A stretch of DNA of 64,000 bases from Desulfobacter sp. (GTDB lineage: Bacteria > Desulfobacterota > Desulfobacteria > Desulfobacterales > Desulfobacteraceae): positions 5,638,001 to 5,702,000 of the forward strand of contig CP054837.1 of the NCBI GenBank assembly GCA_028768525.1. The letters are read 5' to 3'. Below are positions 37,389 through 46,038 of the stretch, one piece after another; positions within the stretch are counted from its first letter, which is position 1, and each line of letters opens with the position of its first letter. The position numbers and the translations under genes were made by a program. A model generated the notes under the pieces. The model was given only the letters and a program-made list of their open reading frames with translations. It searched no databases and was not told the origin of the DNA.

Positions 37389-38692
37389 GCCCATTGCCTG
37401 CAGCCGCGCTGATCCTTCTTTTTATGGCCGCACTGGCCTGCGGCACCCCTGTCTTTGCCGTGATCGGGGGCGGTGCCGCCCTGTTGTTTGCCCTGGTATC
37501 CGATGTGAGCACGGCCAATGTGATTATTGAGATGAACCGCCTGGCCAATGCCCCGGGAATCGTTGCGGTCCCCTTATTCATATTTACAGGATTTTTATTA
37601 TCCGAAAGCAATGCCTCACACCGCCTGATCCGGCTGTCCAATGCCATGTTCGGATGGATTCCCGGGGGGGCTGCGGTTGTGGCTGTCTTGGTCTGCACGG
37701 TGTTTACGGCCCTTACCGGCGGCAGCGGCATCACCATTGTTGCCGTTGGCGGGGTTTTAATGCCCTCCCTGGTCCGCCAGGGGTACGGCAGAAAATTTTC
37801 AACGGGCATCATCACCGCCTCGGGCAGTTCTGGGGTGCTTTTTGTGCCCAGCCTTGCCGTGATCATTTACGGCATGGTCACGGGCACCGATATCGGCAAT
37901 CTGTTTCTGGCCGGGGTGCTGCCCGGGGCCTTGATTATTTCTTTTCTCTCTGGGTTCGGCATGGTTTACGGGATCTGCCGCAGGGTGCCGGTCCAGCCAT
38001 TTTGCCTGGGGGAACTCAAGGCGAGTATCCGGGAGATAAAATGGATGGTGCCCCTGCCGTTTCTGATCCTTATCGGCATCTACGGCGGCCTGATTTCAGT
38101 GGCCGAAGCCGCCTGCGTTTCAGCAGTATACGCCCTGGTCACCGAGTGCACCATTTACAGGGAAATTAAAGGGTCCCAGCTTGGGGAAGTCGCCGTGAAA
38201 AGTATGGTAATGGTGGGGGCGATCCTGATCATCCTGGGTACGGCCCTGGCCCTGACCAATTTTATGGTGGACCGGCAGATTCCCCAGAAAATAATGGCCG
38301 GGATCATTTCCCGGATTCCCGATAAAGTTGTCTTCCTTCTGATGCTGAATCTGTTTTTGCTCATTGTGGGCTGCCTGATGGATATCTTTTCGGCCATTGT
38401 GGTGGTGGCCCCCCTCATTGCACCGGCAGCGGAGGTATTTGACATTGATCCGGTGCATCTGGGCATCATATTTCTTGCCAACCTTGAGGTGGGATACCTC
38501 ACCCCGCCGGTGGGCATCAACCTGTTCATCGCCAACCTCAGGTTCAATATCCCAGTGGTCCAATTGTATAAAACCGTGATTCCCTTTCTGCTGCTGCTTG
38601 TGGCGGCATTGTTGCTGATTTCGTATTTGCCCGATATCAGCCTGTTTTTACTAGAGATAACCGGCCGGCGGGAACTCCTGCTGGAGATTTGA
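37385..38692 (+). CDS. TRAP transporter large permease (DctM)
   Basis: A 435-residue polytopic DctM permease, with about 11-12 membrane helices and family motifs such as TALTGGSGITIVAVG and ASGSSGVLFVPSLAVIIYG. It forms the elevator-type transport channel of the TRAP system. The start overlaps the dctQ stop. The TatT lipoprotein gene follows after 20 bp. Confidence 0.92.
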   Translation: MSPLPAAALILLFMAALACGTPVFAVIGGGAALLFALVSDVSTANVIIEMNRLANAPGIVAVPLFIFTGFLLSESNASHRLIRLSNAMFGWIPGGAAVVAVLVCTVFTALTGGSGITIVAVGGVLMPSLVRQGYGRKFSTGIITASGSSGVLFVPSLAVIIYGMVTGTDIGNLFLAGVLPGALIISFLSGFGMVYGICRRVPVQPFCLGELKASIREIKWMVPLPFLILIGIYGGLISVAEAACVSAVYALVTECTIYREIKGSQLGEVAVKSMVMVGAILIILGTALALTNFMVDRQIPQKIMAGIISRIPDKVVFLLMLNLFLLIVGCLMDIFSAIVVVAPLIAPAAEVFDIDPVHLGIIFLANLEVGYLTPPVGINLFIANLRFNIPVVQLYKTVIPFLLLLVAALLLISYLPDISLFLLEITGRRELLLEI

Positions 38693-38712
38693 TACCCCAG
38701 GGAGAAATAGCT

Positions 38713-39576
38713 ATGCGGAAAATTTCAGCATCCATCCTCATCACCTTTCTTTTTATTGCCGGCGGCTGCATGAAACTGGGGGTGGATTATATCGGGGCGC
38801 CCACCATGTCTGAAATTATCAACCAGATGGGCCGGGTCAAAAGCTATAAACTGGCCCTGGAGGGGCTGCCCGGCGGTATTCTGCTGGCCTCGGGAATGGC
38901 CGGACTCTCCCCTGACAACCCGGTTCTGCTGGCCGACTGCGCCTATATGTATTTTGCCTACGGCCTTTTTGTGGAGGATACAGATCCGGACCATGCAAAG
39001 GAATTATTTCTTGCCGGAAAAGCCTACGGCATGCAGGCATTGGCCCAGGACTCCATGTTCAGGCAGGGCCGGAAAGAGGGGGTGCCCGTGCATGAACTTG
39101 TTAAAAAAATGGGGCCGGACCAGGCACCGGCACTCTGCTGGGCCGGGCTGAATACGGGGATGTGGGTGATGTTGAACCTTGATGACCCATTGGCACTTCT
39201 GGAAATGGCCGATGCCACCGCCATGGTCCGTCAGGCCGACCGCCTGGACGGCACCTATTTCCACGGGGTGGCCAAAGCATTCCTGGGCTGCTACTACGCC
39301 ATGGTGCCCCAGGCCCTGGATCCGGACTGCGGTCCGGAAAACGCCGCAAAAATGTTCCGGGCGGCCAGGGCCGTGGATGACGGGCATATGCTGCTCATCG
39401 ACCTTTTCGAGGCCCGTTTCCTTGCTGCCGGCACCAATGATGCCCGGCGGTTTGACTTTCTGCTTAACCGCATCCTTGAGACCGACGCCTCGGCCCTGGA
39501 AACCGGTGTGTTGTTCAACGAACTGGCCAAGGCAAAGGCCCGGTATTATCTGGATCACCGGCATCTTTATTTATAG
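38713..39576 (+). CDS. TatT-type TRAP-associated lipoprotein
   Basis: A 287-residue lipoprotein: lipobox IAGGC ends the signal at about residue 17, followed by helical TPR-like repeats. It matches the TRAP transporter T-component (TatT) family, defined in Treponema by Tp0956, which binds the DctP partner and has a pore thought to channel ligand. The ATG at 38713 follows AGGGAGA. It is the last gene of the DctP-DctQ-DctM-TatT operon. Confidence 0.85.
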   Translation: MRKISASILITFLFIAGGCMKLGVDYIGAPTMSEIINQMGRVKSYKLALEGLPGGILLASGMAGLSPDNPVLLADCAYMYFAYGLFVEDTDPDHAKELFLAGKAYGMQALAQDSMFRQGRKEGVPVHELVKKMGPDQAPALCWAGLNTGMWVMLNLDDPLALLEMADATAMVRQADRLDGTYFHGVAKAFLGCYYAMVPQALDPDCGPENAAKMFRAARAVDDGHMLLIDLFEARFLAAGTNDARRFDFLLNRILETDASALETGVLFNELAKAKARYYLDHRHLYL

Positions 39577-39737
39577 TACGATTTTAATTGAAGTTCAGGG
39601 GACGCCTGCCGGAACCAGGACATGGGTTTTCCAATATGTTTTCAGGGTCGGCACTATATTGTCATATCATTTATTGGGAATAATGATGGCGGTGTTATTT
39701 TGTGCCATTAAATCAGCAGGTTGGGCGGCGGTGGTTT

Positions 39738-39754
39738 CTGGTATGCCCATTGCA
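39738..39754 (+). promoter_or_regulatory. sigma-54 promoter upstream of methyltransferase
   Basis: CTGGTATGCCCATTGCA has GG (39740-39741) and GC (39752-39753) separated by exactly 10 bp and matches the -24/-12 consensus at nearly every position. Transcription would start near 39765, giving a ~90-nt leader that begins with a hairpin of GGCTTTTTAA and TTAAAAAGCC (39769-39810). A near-palindrome ATCATTTATT/AATAATGAT at 39666-39687 could bind the activator. Confidence 0.75.
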
Positions 39755-39854
39755 TAGCCATAAAGTCAGGCTTTTTAAGGATAATCTCCTGGGCGACAGG
39801 TTAAAAAGCCGGCAGTCCACCCATGATACAACCCCAATTAAAAGGAAATCCCAG

Positions 39855-40595
39855 ATGGCCATTGCACCCCTTGTTGAAAAAAAATCAGGATCAGTGATTT
39901 TTGGAGACCCGGCGATTTCGGGCAGCACCCCAGGTAGAAAGGACCGGTACAAATTTATCGGCCCGGCCTACGATTTTTTAAGCACCCTGTACAGCGGCCG
40001 TCAGATCCACAATACAAAAATAGCAATGAACAGTCATCTGAGGCCCGGGCAGCGGGTATTGTTCGCCGGCGCCGGCCACGGACGGGATGCCGTTGATGCA
40101 GCCATGCGCGGGGCAAAGGTTACCGTGGTGGACCTGTCCGCCACCATGCTCAGGCACCTTGAAAAGAATATCGGCAACAGGGAGTTTGACCATCCCATCC
40201 GCCTTGTTCACAGCAATATCCTGGATGTCAGCGAACCGGGGAAGTATGACCAGGTGGTGGCCAATTTCTTTCTGAACGTCTTTTCAGAAACCGCCATGCA
40301 GGAGGTGGTTACCCATATGGCAGAACTTGTGAAACCCGGGGGCGGTTTCGTGGTGGGCGATTTCTGCTATCCCTGCGGCAGCCCTTTCACCCGCAGCCTT
40401 CAAAACCTTTATTGGTATCTTGCGGTCCTGCTGTTTACTGTCTTTGCGAAAAATGCCTTCCACAGCATATACAACTATCCCAGCCATCTTGAAAAAATCG
40501 GTCTTTCCATTGACCGGACCCGTTATTTTAATATGTTCGGCCTGCCGCTGTTCTGGTCTGTCCGGGCCGTGAAACCGGAACAGGGGGGGGCCTAG
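39855..40595 (+). CDS. Class I SAM-dependent methyltransferase
   Basis: A 246-residue methyltransferase. Motif I is VLFAGAGHGRDAVDAA (about 64-79), followed by VTVVDLSATML and the post-motif region VVANFFLNVF. A hydrophobic stretch near 185-200 (WYLAVLLFTVFA) hints at membrane contact. The substrate is unknown. It starts at the ATG after AAAAGGAA, downstream of a sigma-54 promoter, and ends one base before the DUF2156 gene, so it belongs to the operon leading into the secreted-protein genes. Confidence 0.85.
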   Translation: MAIAPLVEKKSGSVIFGDPAISGSTPGRKDRYKFIGPAYDFLSTLYSGRQIHNTKIAMNSHLRPGQRVLFAGAGHGRDAVDAAMRGAKVTVVDLSATMLRHLEKNIGNREFDHPIRLVHSNILDVSEPGKYDQVVANFFLNVFSETAMQEVVTHMAELVKPGGGFVVGDFCYPCGSPFTRSLQNLYWYLAVLLFTVFAKNAFHSIYNYPSHLEKIGLSIDRTRYFNMFGLPLFWSVRAVKPEQGGA

Positions 40596-40596
40596 T

Positions 40597-41631
40597 ATGG
40601 GGGCATTCAATATTGATGCGGGACTAGAACTCAGGCGGACTCCCTCGGGGGTATGGGCATCGGATGAGGCAAAGGGCTTTACCTTTTCAGAACGCATTCA
40701 CTACCTAAAGGCCTTTGGCGGTCATGCCATGTCCTTTTCCGCCCTTCAGCCCAAGATGCGCTATTTTGACCTTGAGGGGGCGGGGTATATTGCCTACCGG
40801 AAAAAATGGGGCACCGCGGTCTGCCTGGGCGACCCGGTCTGTGCAAGTGGGGAGCTGGACCGGCTGTTGGATGCATTTTTAAAAAAATATCCCAATCCGG
40901 TTTTTATCCAGGTGTCGCCGGCGGTGGCCGGGCAACTGAGAAAGAAAACCGGATTTTATGCCACCTGCTTTGGAAAGGAAACCGTGATCGACCTGTCAGA
41001 CTGGACCCTGTCGGGCAAAAAAAAGCAGGTGATCCGGACGGCGGTGAACCGGGCCGCCAAACAGGGGATTGTGGTGACCGAGGGCCGGGAGGACGCATCC
41101 TGCAGGGCCCTTTCCCAGTCCTGGCTTGAAACCAGGCGGTGCAAAAGCCGTGAAATCATTTTTTTGATCCGGCCCATGGAGATGGCATATACCGAAGGGA
41201 TGAGACGGTTTTTTGCCTACCGGGGCGACGAGCTGATCGGGTTTATTTTCTTTGATCCGGTGTATGAAAACAACCGGGTCATATCCTATGTTCCCAATGT
41301 GAGCAGGGCATCTGAAACCTTTCCCCAGGGGGTGTTTTATCTTTTGATGGTCAAGGCCATGCAGCAGTTTAAAAAAGAAGGGATCCCTTTTATCCACCTG
41401 GGGCTTTCCCCCCTGGCCCTGTATGATGCGCCCATGGAAGGCGAATCCACCGCCCTGCGGCGGATGCTTAAATTCACCCTCCGCCGCCTCAATTTTCTCT
41501 ATAATTTCAAGGGGATTGATTTTACCAAATCCCGATTCAGGGGGACAGAGGAGCCGACCTTTGCGGTGCACAACAGCCGGGTCCCCATCAAGGGCTTTGT
41601 GACCATGTTCCATCTGTGCAACCTGATATAG
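40597..41631 (+). CDS. DUF2156 (GNAT-like) protein
   Basis: A 344-residue protein of the DUF2156 family, the double-GNAT fold also found as the catalytic C-terminal domain of MprF, which transfers aminoacyl groups to lipids. Visible family features include FSALQPKMRYF, YIAYRKKWGTAVCLGDP and a later GFIFFDPVYENNRVISY. It has no membrane domain, unlike MprF. A modifying role on lipid or protein substrates of this locus is inference. It directly follows the methyltransferase. Confidence 0.85.
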   Translation: MGAFNIDAGLELRRTPSGVWASDEAKGFTFSERIHYLKAFGGHAMSFSALQPKMRYFDLEGAGYIAYRKKWGTAVCLGDPVCASGELDRLLDAFLKKYPNPVFIQVSPAVAGQLRKKTGFYATCFGKETVIDLSDWTLSGKKKQVIRTAVNRAAKQGIVVTEGREDASCRALSQSWLETRRCKSREIIFLIRPMEMAYTEGMRRFFAYRGDELIGFIFFDPVYENNRVISYVPNVSRASETFPQGVFYLLMVKAMQQFKKEGIPFIHLGLSPLALYDAPMEGESTALRRMLKFTLRRLNFLYNFKGIDFTKSRFRGTEEPTFAVHNSRVPIKGFVTMFHLCNLI

Positions 41632-41704
41632 GCTGAATCCAGGAATATTCCTGGTGCAAGCCAAGGCAAATTAAAAAAAGGAAGATAAGGCCGAGGAACC
41701 GACC

Positions 41705-42616
41705 ATGAACAGATTTTTTGCAATGGCCGCCGTTTTTTTTCCCCTGGCTGCCCTGGCCCTTACGCCCATGCAGGAGAAGGATATGCAGGATACGTCCGGC
41801 CAGGCCGGCGTTTCAATTGTCCTGGATGTTTACGCGGCCCTGCATCTTGAGACCGATGCCTGGGGCGGCCCCGAAGCGGGGAAAACCGGGAGGGCTGCGG
41901 GGTGGATCGGGGCCGGCGACCTTGCGGCAGCCCCTGCTAGGGAAGAAGAGGCCGTCAACCCTGAAACGGATGCCGACAGTTACCGGATGCTGATCACCTA
42001 TGGCGGCAGCCAGGGGGGGCACCTTCCCCGGGACCTTGTTCCGGGAGTGACCCTTGCCCTGGAAGCCCTTCTCGGTGATATTCACACCAGGCCCCAGGCA
42101 TGGGGGGACCCGGACGATGGGGGCAGCAGCCATTCTGACACCCCAGGGGGGCGTGGCGGCCATTTAACCGGGGCCCTGAACCTGGACGGTCTAAATGTGG
42201 ACGGACTGGATCTTCTGGCAAAACTGGGCCTCAACGGGATTGCCCGCCTGAACCAGACGGGGATTTACATCGACCAGATGACATCATCGGTAAGTACACT
42301 GTACCTGACGGGCCGTGATGTGTTCGGCGGCCTGGCCGCCATCCTGGCCGCCAGTCTCGGCAGCCTGTCCGATACCGGGTTTGTCTTCACCCTGGAGGGA
42401 TTTGAAAATGCCCCGGTGGCCGCCTACAGCACCATGGAAACCATCTTCTCTGACATGGATCCTGGCGGCAATATCCGGCCGGGAATGCTCAAGGCCACCT
42501 CCACCATCGGCACAGGTGCCCCCCAGACCCGCCAGCCGGTGCTGGGTGAAATCTACATGGGCGGCACCTCCGCAGTGGTGGACGGCAAAGTCAGCGTTAC
42601 CGAAACCAGACCCTGA
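41705..42616 (+). CDS. FilA-like (DUF6160) secreted protein 1
   Basis: A 303-residue secreted protein. The Sec signal peptide (1-18, ending ALA) is followed at once by LTPMQEKDMQDTSGQAGVSI, the N-terminal motif of the DUF6160 family that includes Acinetobacter FilA of a putative pilus system. The body is Gly/Ala/Asp-rich and probably beta-structured. Its C-terminus (VLGEIYMGGTSAVVDGKVSV) is homologous to that of the protein at 43653. It lies ~70 bp after the DUF2156 gene and is probably cotranscribed from the sigma-54 promoter at 39738. Function is unknown; a surface structural subunit is likely. Confidence 0.8.
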   Translation: MNRFFAMAAVFFPLAALALTPMQEKDMQDTSGQAGVSIVLDVYAALHLETDAWGGPEAGKTGRAAGWIGAGDLAAAPAREEEAVNPETDADSYRMLITYGGSQGGHLPRDLVPGVTLALEALLGDIHTRPQAWGDPDDGGSSHSDTPGGRGGHLTGALNLDGLNVDGLDLLAKLGLNGIARLNQTGIYIDQMTSSVSTLYLTGRDVFGGLAAILAASLGSLSDTGFVFTLEGFENAPVAAYSTMETIFSDMDPGGNIRPGMLKATSTIGTGAPQTRQPVLGEIYMGGTSAVVDGKVSVTETRP

Positions 42617-42732
42617 TGGATTCCAACATATTTTCACTTGTTGCCACCATATTGCCAACACAGACCGGATAGGAAACTTAGCAAACTATAATTTTCTTTT
42701 GAGTTCAAGGTGTTAAAAAAAAAATAAAAGCG

Positions 42733-42748
42733 ACGGTATGCCATTTGC
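42733..42748 (+). promoter_or_regulatory. sigma-54 promoter of secreted-protein operon
   Basis: CGGTATGCCATTTGCA has GG (42734-42735) and GC (42746-42747) separated by 10 bp. Its core GGTATGCC...TTGCA is nearly identical to the promoter at 39738. Transcription would start near 42759, ~60 bp before the next gene. TGTTG...CAACA half-sites at 42639-42660 are a possible activator site. Confidence 0.75.
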
Positions 42749-42820
42749 AAAATACCAATTGAAACACAAAAAACAGCTGAGTTTTACTTTCCATTATTTT
42801 AACCAGGGAGGCGTTTTTCA

Positions 42821-43423
42821 ATGGACCGGATTGTCAGTTTTATAAAAACCATCCCCCCCTTGAGTCTCAGGTGGGTGTTCACGGTATTCATCGGTTTGTA
42901 TTTAATGGTGGCCCTGTCGTCGCCGGCCCTGGCCGAAATGAAGATTATGGCGGACAGCGAACTTTCCGAGGTCACGGCAGCCGGCTTTTCCAAGTTCACC
43001 CTGACCCGGGGGGCCCTTGACGAGGCCCGCCTTGACCTGAACCTCAATGTTTCCACCTATACCACAATGGATGCCATGCAGATGGGGAACTGGGACAACG
43101 GCAGCGGCCAGGGCTGGGACCAGAACTGGCAGAATGTCTCCCTGGGCGACCTGGGCTCGGACCTGGTGCTCAAAGACTTTGTGCTGGAGGCAAAATTCAC
43201 AGATATTGACAATCCCTCCGGACGAACCCTGCAGAGCATCACCATGGGGTTCAACAATGTCACCGGCACCATCTCAACCACCATCGGGACCTTCACCGGC
43301 ACCATCAAAGGGACGGCGCACCAGCGGGAGAATTTAGGTCCCATGGTCATTTCCCTGGCCAACGAGCCCTTTTTGGTCACCCTGGAAGTGGACAACGGGG
43401 TCTCCTTTAAAATCGGGTGGTAA
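42821..43423 (+). CDS. Secreted protein with variant FilA-like motif
   Basis: A 200-residue secreted protein. It has a long Sec signal (about 1-38, ending SPALA) and then EMKIMADSELSEVTAAGF, a divergent form of the motif in the neighbouring DUF6160-like proteins: the same hydrophobic spacing, with AAG in place of GQAG. The rest is Thr/Gly/Asn-rich with alternating polar and hydrophobic residues, suggesting beta structure. A GGGAGG ribosome-binding site and a sigma-54 promoter precede it. Function is unknown. Confidence 0.78.
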   Translation: MDRIVSFIKTIPPLSLRWVFTVFIGLYLMVALSSPALAEMKIMADSELSEVTAAGFSKFTLTRGALDEARLDLNLNVSTYTTMDAMQMGNWDNGSGQGWDQNWQNVSLGDLGSDLVLKDFVLEAKFTDIDNPSGRTLQSITMGFNNVTGTISTTIGTFTGTIKGTAHQRENLGPMVISLANEPFLVTLEVDNGVSFKIGW

Positions 43424-43534
43424 ACTGTATTTTTACACAGTTTTCAACATACATATTAAAGACATGAAAGGAGGTGATGGACCAGCGTTGTAAAAAGGTA
43501 GTGCGTTACCCTTCATAGAAAAAGCCAATGCCGG

Positions 43535-43607
43535 GGCAAACAACCCTGCGGCAGCGGAAAACCACGAGTCCCGGACCTATATCAGGATAAGGGATAGTCG
43601 GGTTGCC
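43535..43607 (+). ncRNA. Candidate c-di-GMP-I (GEMM)-like riboswitch
   Basis: Conserved GEMM pieces occur in the right order: GGCAAAC (43535-43541), CGGAAAACCACGAGTC, then ATAGTCGGGTTGCC. The closing GGCAA pairs with TTGCC at 43603-43607, and CCT/AGG plus TCCC/GGGA form the second stem. CGGAAAACC deviates from the consensus CGCAAAGCC, and the first internal helix is short, so it is a variant or degenerate member. A T-run (43614-43621) follows, and the start of the large secreted protein is ~45 nt downstream. Confidence 0.5.
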
Positions 43608-43652
43608 TATGATTCTTTTTTTAAACCTGATTTTCAAAAAAAGGAATTAACT

Positions 43653-44966
43653 ATGAAGAAATTGATCGCAATCGTATCAGCTCTTTTCTTGTTCCCCTTC
43701 ACCGCCCTCGCCCTGACCCCCATGCAGGACGACCAGATGAACGACGTCACCGGCCAGGCCGGTGTTTCCATCGCCATTGATACCCACGTGGCTCTGCATG
43801 TGGACACCATCGCCTGGGGCGACTCAGACGGTACTGACGGAGCAGGCGCAGAAGACGGCGGCTGGGTCGGTGTCAGCGACATGAACGGGTCATTTTTTGT
43901 TGGTCTGAGAAGTGACCACTCCGGTAACAAAGAAGTGAAATTTTTAGCGTTAGCCACCGGAGCCGCCTCTTCTTCTGATACTGCTGTATTGACTGCCGCG
44001 GGAGCCTTCGCTACTGCCAAGGCTAATCTTGAGTCTGATCCTTCAAACACCACATATCAAACGGAATACGCTGATGCTGTCGCAGGTCTGGTCGGTGCGG
44101 CTGCTACTTCCAGTGATTCTGATGACGTAGCCGCCTATAATGCCTATAATGACTTTGCTGTGGGGATTGATAAGACTGCTCTGGAAGTGCTGACCATTGA
44201 CGTTGCCAGCAGCTCTGAATATGACACCTATAGTACTGGTGAAGATGTTGCCTACGTCCGTATCGGACTGGGAACCTTTGAGGTCAGCGGTAACATGGAC
44301 ATGACCTTTGAACTGGGCAGCGAAAAAACTCTGGGTCAGGAACTTGGCACCCTGGATATCCAGGGAATGGTCGTCCGTGGCGCAGCCGGCAATTTTGTGA
44401 ATATCACCACAGAAGGCCGTAAGTCCGGTGTAACACTGGATATGGGGGTTCACCTCGATCAGATCAATATCGCATCCCTGGCGTGGGGTGATTCAGACGG
44501 CATGGATACTGTTTATGATGTTGATACCGACGTAACAGGCGGTTATGTTGGTTTGGCCGATCTGGACATCGATAATCTGAAGATTGATGGTAAAGTAGCC
44601 ATTGATGTGGCAACCATTCTTGACACTACAGGTGTGGCCACAGATTTGGCTTTGTCTACCGATTACAAACAGCATGTTCTGCACAAACTGGCCGGCCTCA
44701 TGGCAGCCAATCCTGGCGACCTGTCCGCTACCCAGGTGATCCTGTCCTTGGGTGATGCCGACGGTACTGCCGCTTTGACATGGGATGCAACCAACGAAGT
44801 ATGGCTGGGTGATGACACTGCCATCAATATTTCCATGGGTTCCCTTGAAGCCACTGCCGCCATCGGTTCTGACGTGAATATGGCAAACAACGCTGTCCTG
44901 GGTAACATCTACGTGGCCGGTGCCCAAGTCGCTGTAGACGGTCTGGTCAGCATTTCTGCCCATTAA
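43653..44966 (+). CDS. FilA-like (DUF6160) secreted protein 2
   Basis: A 437-residue secreted protein, probably the major product of the locus. The Sec signal (1-20, ending TALA) is followed by LTPMQDDQMNDVTGQAGVSI (21-40). Two internal repeats share the wording AWGDSDG (about residues 51 and 277), and the C-terminus resembles that of the protein at 41705. Composition is acidic and rich in Asp, Ala, Thr and Gly, without Cys, typical of exported fibre or S-layer-like proteins. Codon use in the middle (43930-44260) is less GC-rich than its neighbours. It has its own AAGGAATT site, a candidate riboswitch leader and a strong terminator. Confidence 0.82.
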   Translation: MKKLIAIVSALFLFPFTALALTPMQDDQMNDVTGQAGVSIAIDTHVALHVDTIAWGDSDGTDGAGAEDGGWVGVSDMNGSFFVGLRSDHSGNKEVKFLALATGAASSSDTAVLTAAGAFATAKANLESDPSNTTYQTEYADAVAGLVGAAATSSDSDDVAAYNAYNDFAVGIDKTALEVLTIDVASSSEYDTYSTGEDVAYVRIGLGTFEVSGNMDMTFELGSEKTLGQELGTLDIQGMVVRGAAGNFVNITTEGRKSGVTLDMGVHLDQINIASLAWGDSDGMDTVYDVDTDVTGGYVGLADLDIDNLKIDGKVAIDVATILDTTGVATDLALSTDYKQHVLHKLAGLMAANPGDLSATQVILSLGDADGTAALTWDATNEVWLGDDTAINISMGSLEATAAIGSDVNMANNAVLGNIYVAGAQVAVDGLVSISAH

Positions 44967-45021
44967 GCCTTTGCTCAATGGTGAGTGCCATGTAAATTAT
45001 GGCAGCCCACCTTAAAAAGAG

Positions 45022-45064
45022 CGGCGTGCCGGAAAAGCTTTTCCGGCACGCCCCTTTTATTCTT
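45022..45064 (+). terminator. Terminator of the large secreted-protein gene
   Basis: GGCGTGCCGGAAAAG pairs with CTTTTCCGGCACGCC, a perfect stem followed by CCTTTTATTCTT. Its position shows that the next gene must start downstream of it. Confidence 0.92.
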
Positions 45065-45112
45065 CTAACAGGCGTTTTTACCCCTACCCGCTTTGCAAGG
45101 AGATGTTTTTTG

Positions 45113-45946
45113 GTGCGAATACTCCTGATTTTGATCGTAATGTTGGTGGCTGTAGTCCCATCAGGTTCGGTCCGGGCCGAGATGGAACTGCTCGGAGAGG
45201 ATACCCTTGCAGATATCTCGGGGCAGGCCGGCATCACCGTTGTCATGGACACCCGGTTCGCCGTCTATTTTGACACCATTGCCATTTCCGATACCGACTC
45301 TGATCCTGTTAACTGGATGGCCTTCAACGGCTTTTCAGTGGATGATGGGGCCGCTGGCGGGGTAAAGATATCCAACATTGACAGCATTCCCTTTATTATG
45401 GATGCGGGCACCACGGCCGATGGCCGGACCATCCTGTCTATGAACCTGAGTCCCTTTGCCAATCCTATCTCCTACCATGTCGAGGATTTTGTTTTCTGCA
45501 GTCAATCTCTGGGGGCCCTGGACCTGAACGGCGTTACCCTCTCTCCGGATTCCTCCCTGCGGTTTTCCCACCATTTGGACGGGTCCTCGGGGGTGGAGTT
45601 CGACGCCGGCATCTCCCTGGACATATCTTCCTTTGATTACACCTATGATACGGCCGGCAGCATGCTGTCCCTCAGCGGCATCCACGTCGGCCAGACCGCC
45701 ACCGGCGCTGCCGAAGATCCATCAACCTGGGCCATGGACGGCCAGTTCAGCCTGGGGAACCTCGACACTTCGCCGGCAAGCATTGATGTGGGCACCGATA
45801 TCAACGGCACCACCCACCTTGTATTTTCCCTCCCCTTTTCCGGCTCCATCCGCATGGAGGACATCTCCCTGGGCGGCAATTCATTCGGCCCCGTGGTCCT
45901 GGACGGTATCACGGCCCACCGGCTGACCGTCACTTTTTCTCCATAG
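45113..45946 (+). CDS. FilA-like secreted protein 3
   Basis: A 277-residue secreted protein. I use the GTG at 45113, which follows an AAGGAG site and the terminator; the frame is open back to 44999, but that would run through the terminator. The signal peptide ends SVRA, then EMELLGEDTLADISGQAGIT carries the same GQAG motif. The body is a repetitive beta-rich sequence with many Asp, Ser and Gly. It is the last + strand gene before a repeat-filled gap facing the convergent envelope operon. Confidence 0.8.
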   Translation: MRILLILIVMLVAVVPSGSVRAEMELLGEDTLADISGQAGITVVMDTRFAVYFDTIAISDTDSDPVNWMAFNGFSVDDGAAGGVKISNIDSIPFIMDAGTTADGRTILSMNLSPFANPISYHVEDFVFCSQSLGALDLNGVTLSPDSSLRFSHHLDGSSGVEFDAGISLDISSFDYTYDTAGSMLSLSGIHVGQTATGAAEDPSTWAMDGQFSLGNLDTSPASIDVGTDINGTTHLVFSLPFSGSIRMEDISLGGNSFGPVVLDGITAHRLTVTFSP

Positions 45947-46038
45947 AGCAGTCCGTTACCTGGCAAACAGATATAAAGTTTGCGACGGATTATCTTACCG
46001 GTGTATTGTCTATAAAATTTATAAGAAATTGAGAGACC

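Noticed and set aside
44999..45112. Extended N-terminus for the third FilA-like protein
   Set aside because: The extension contains the perfect terminator hairpin of the preceding gene and lacks a signal-peptide pattern; the GTG at 45113 has an AAGGAG site.
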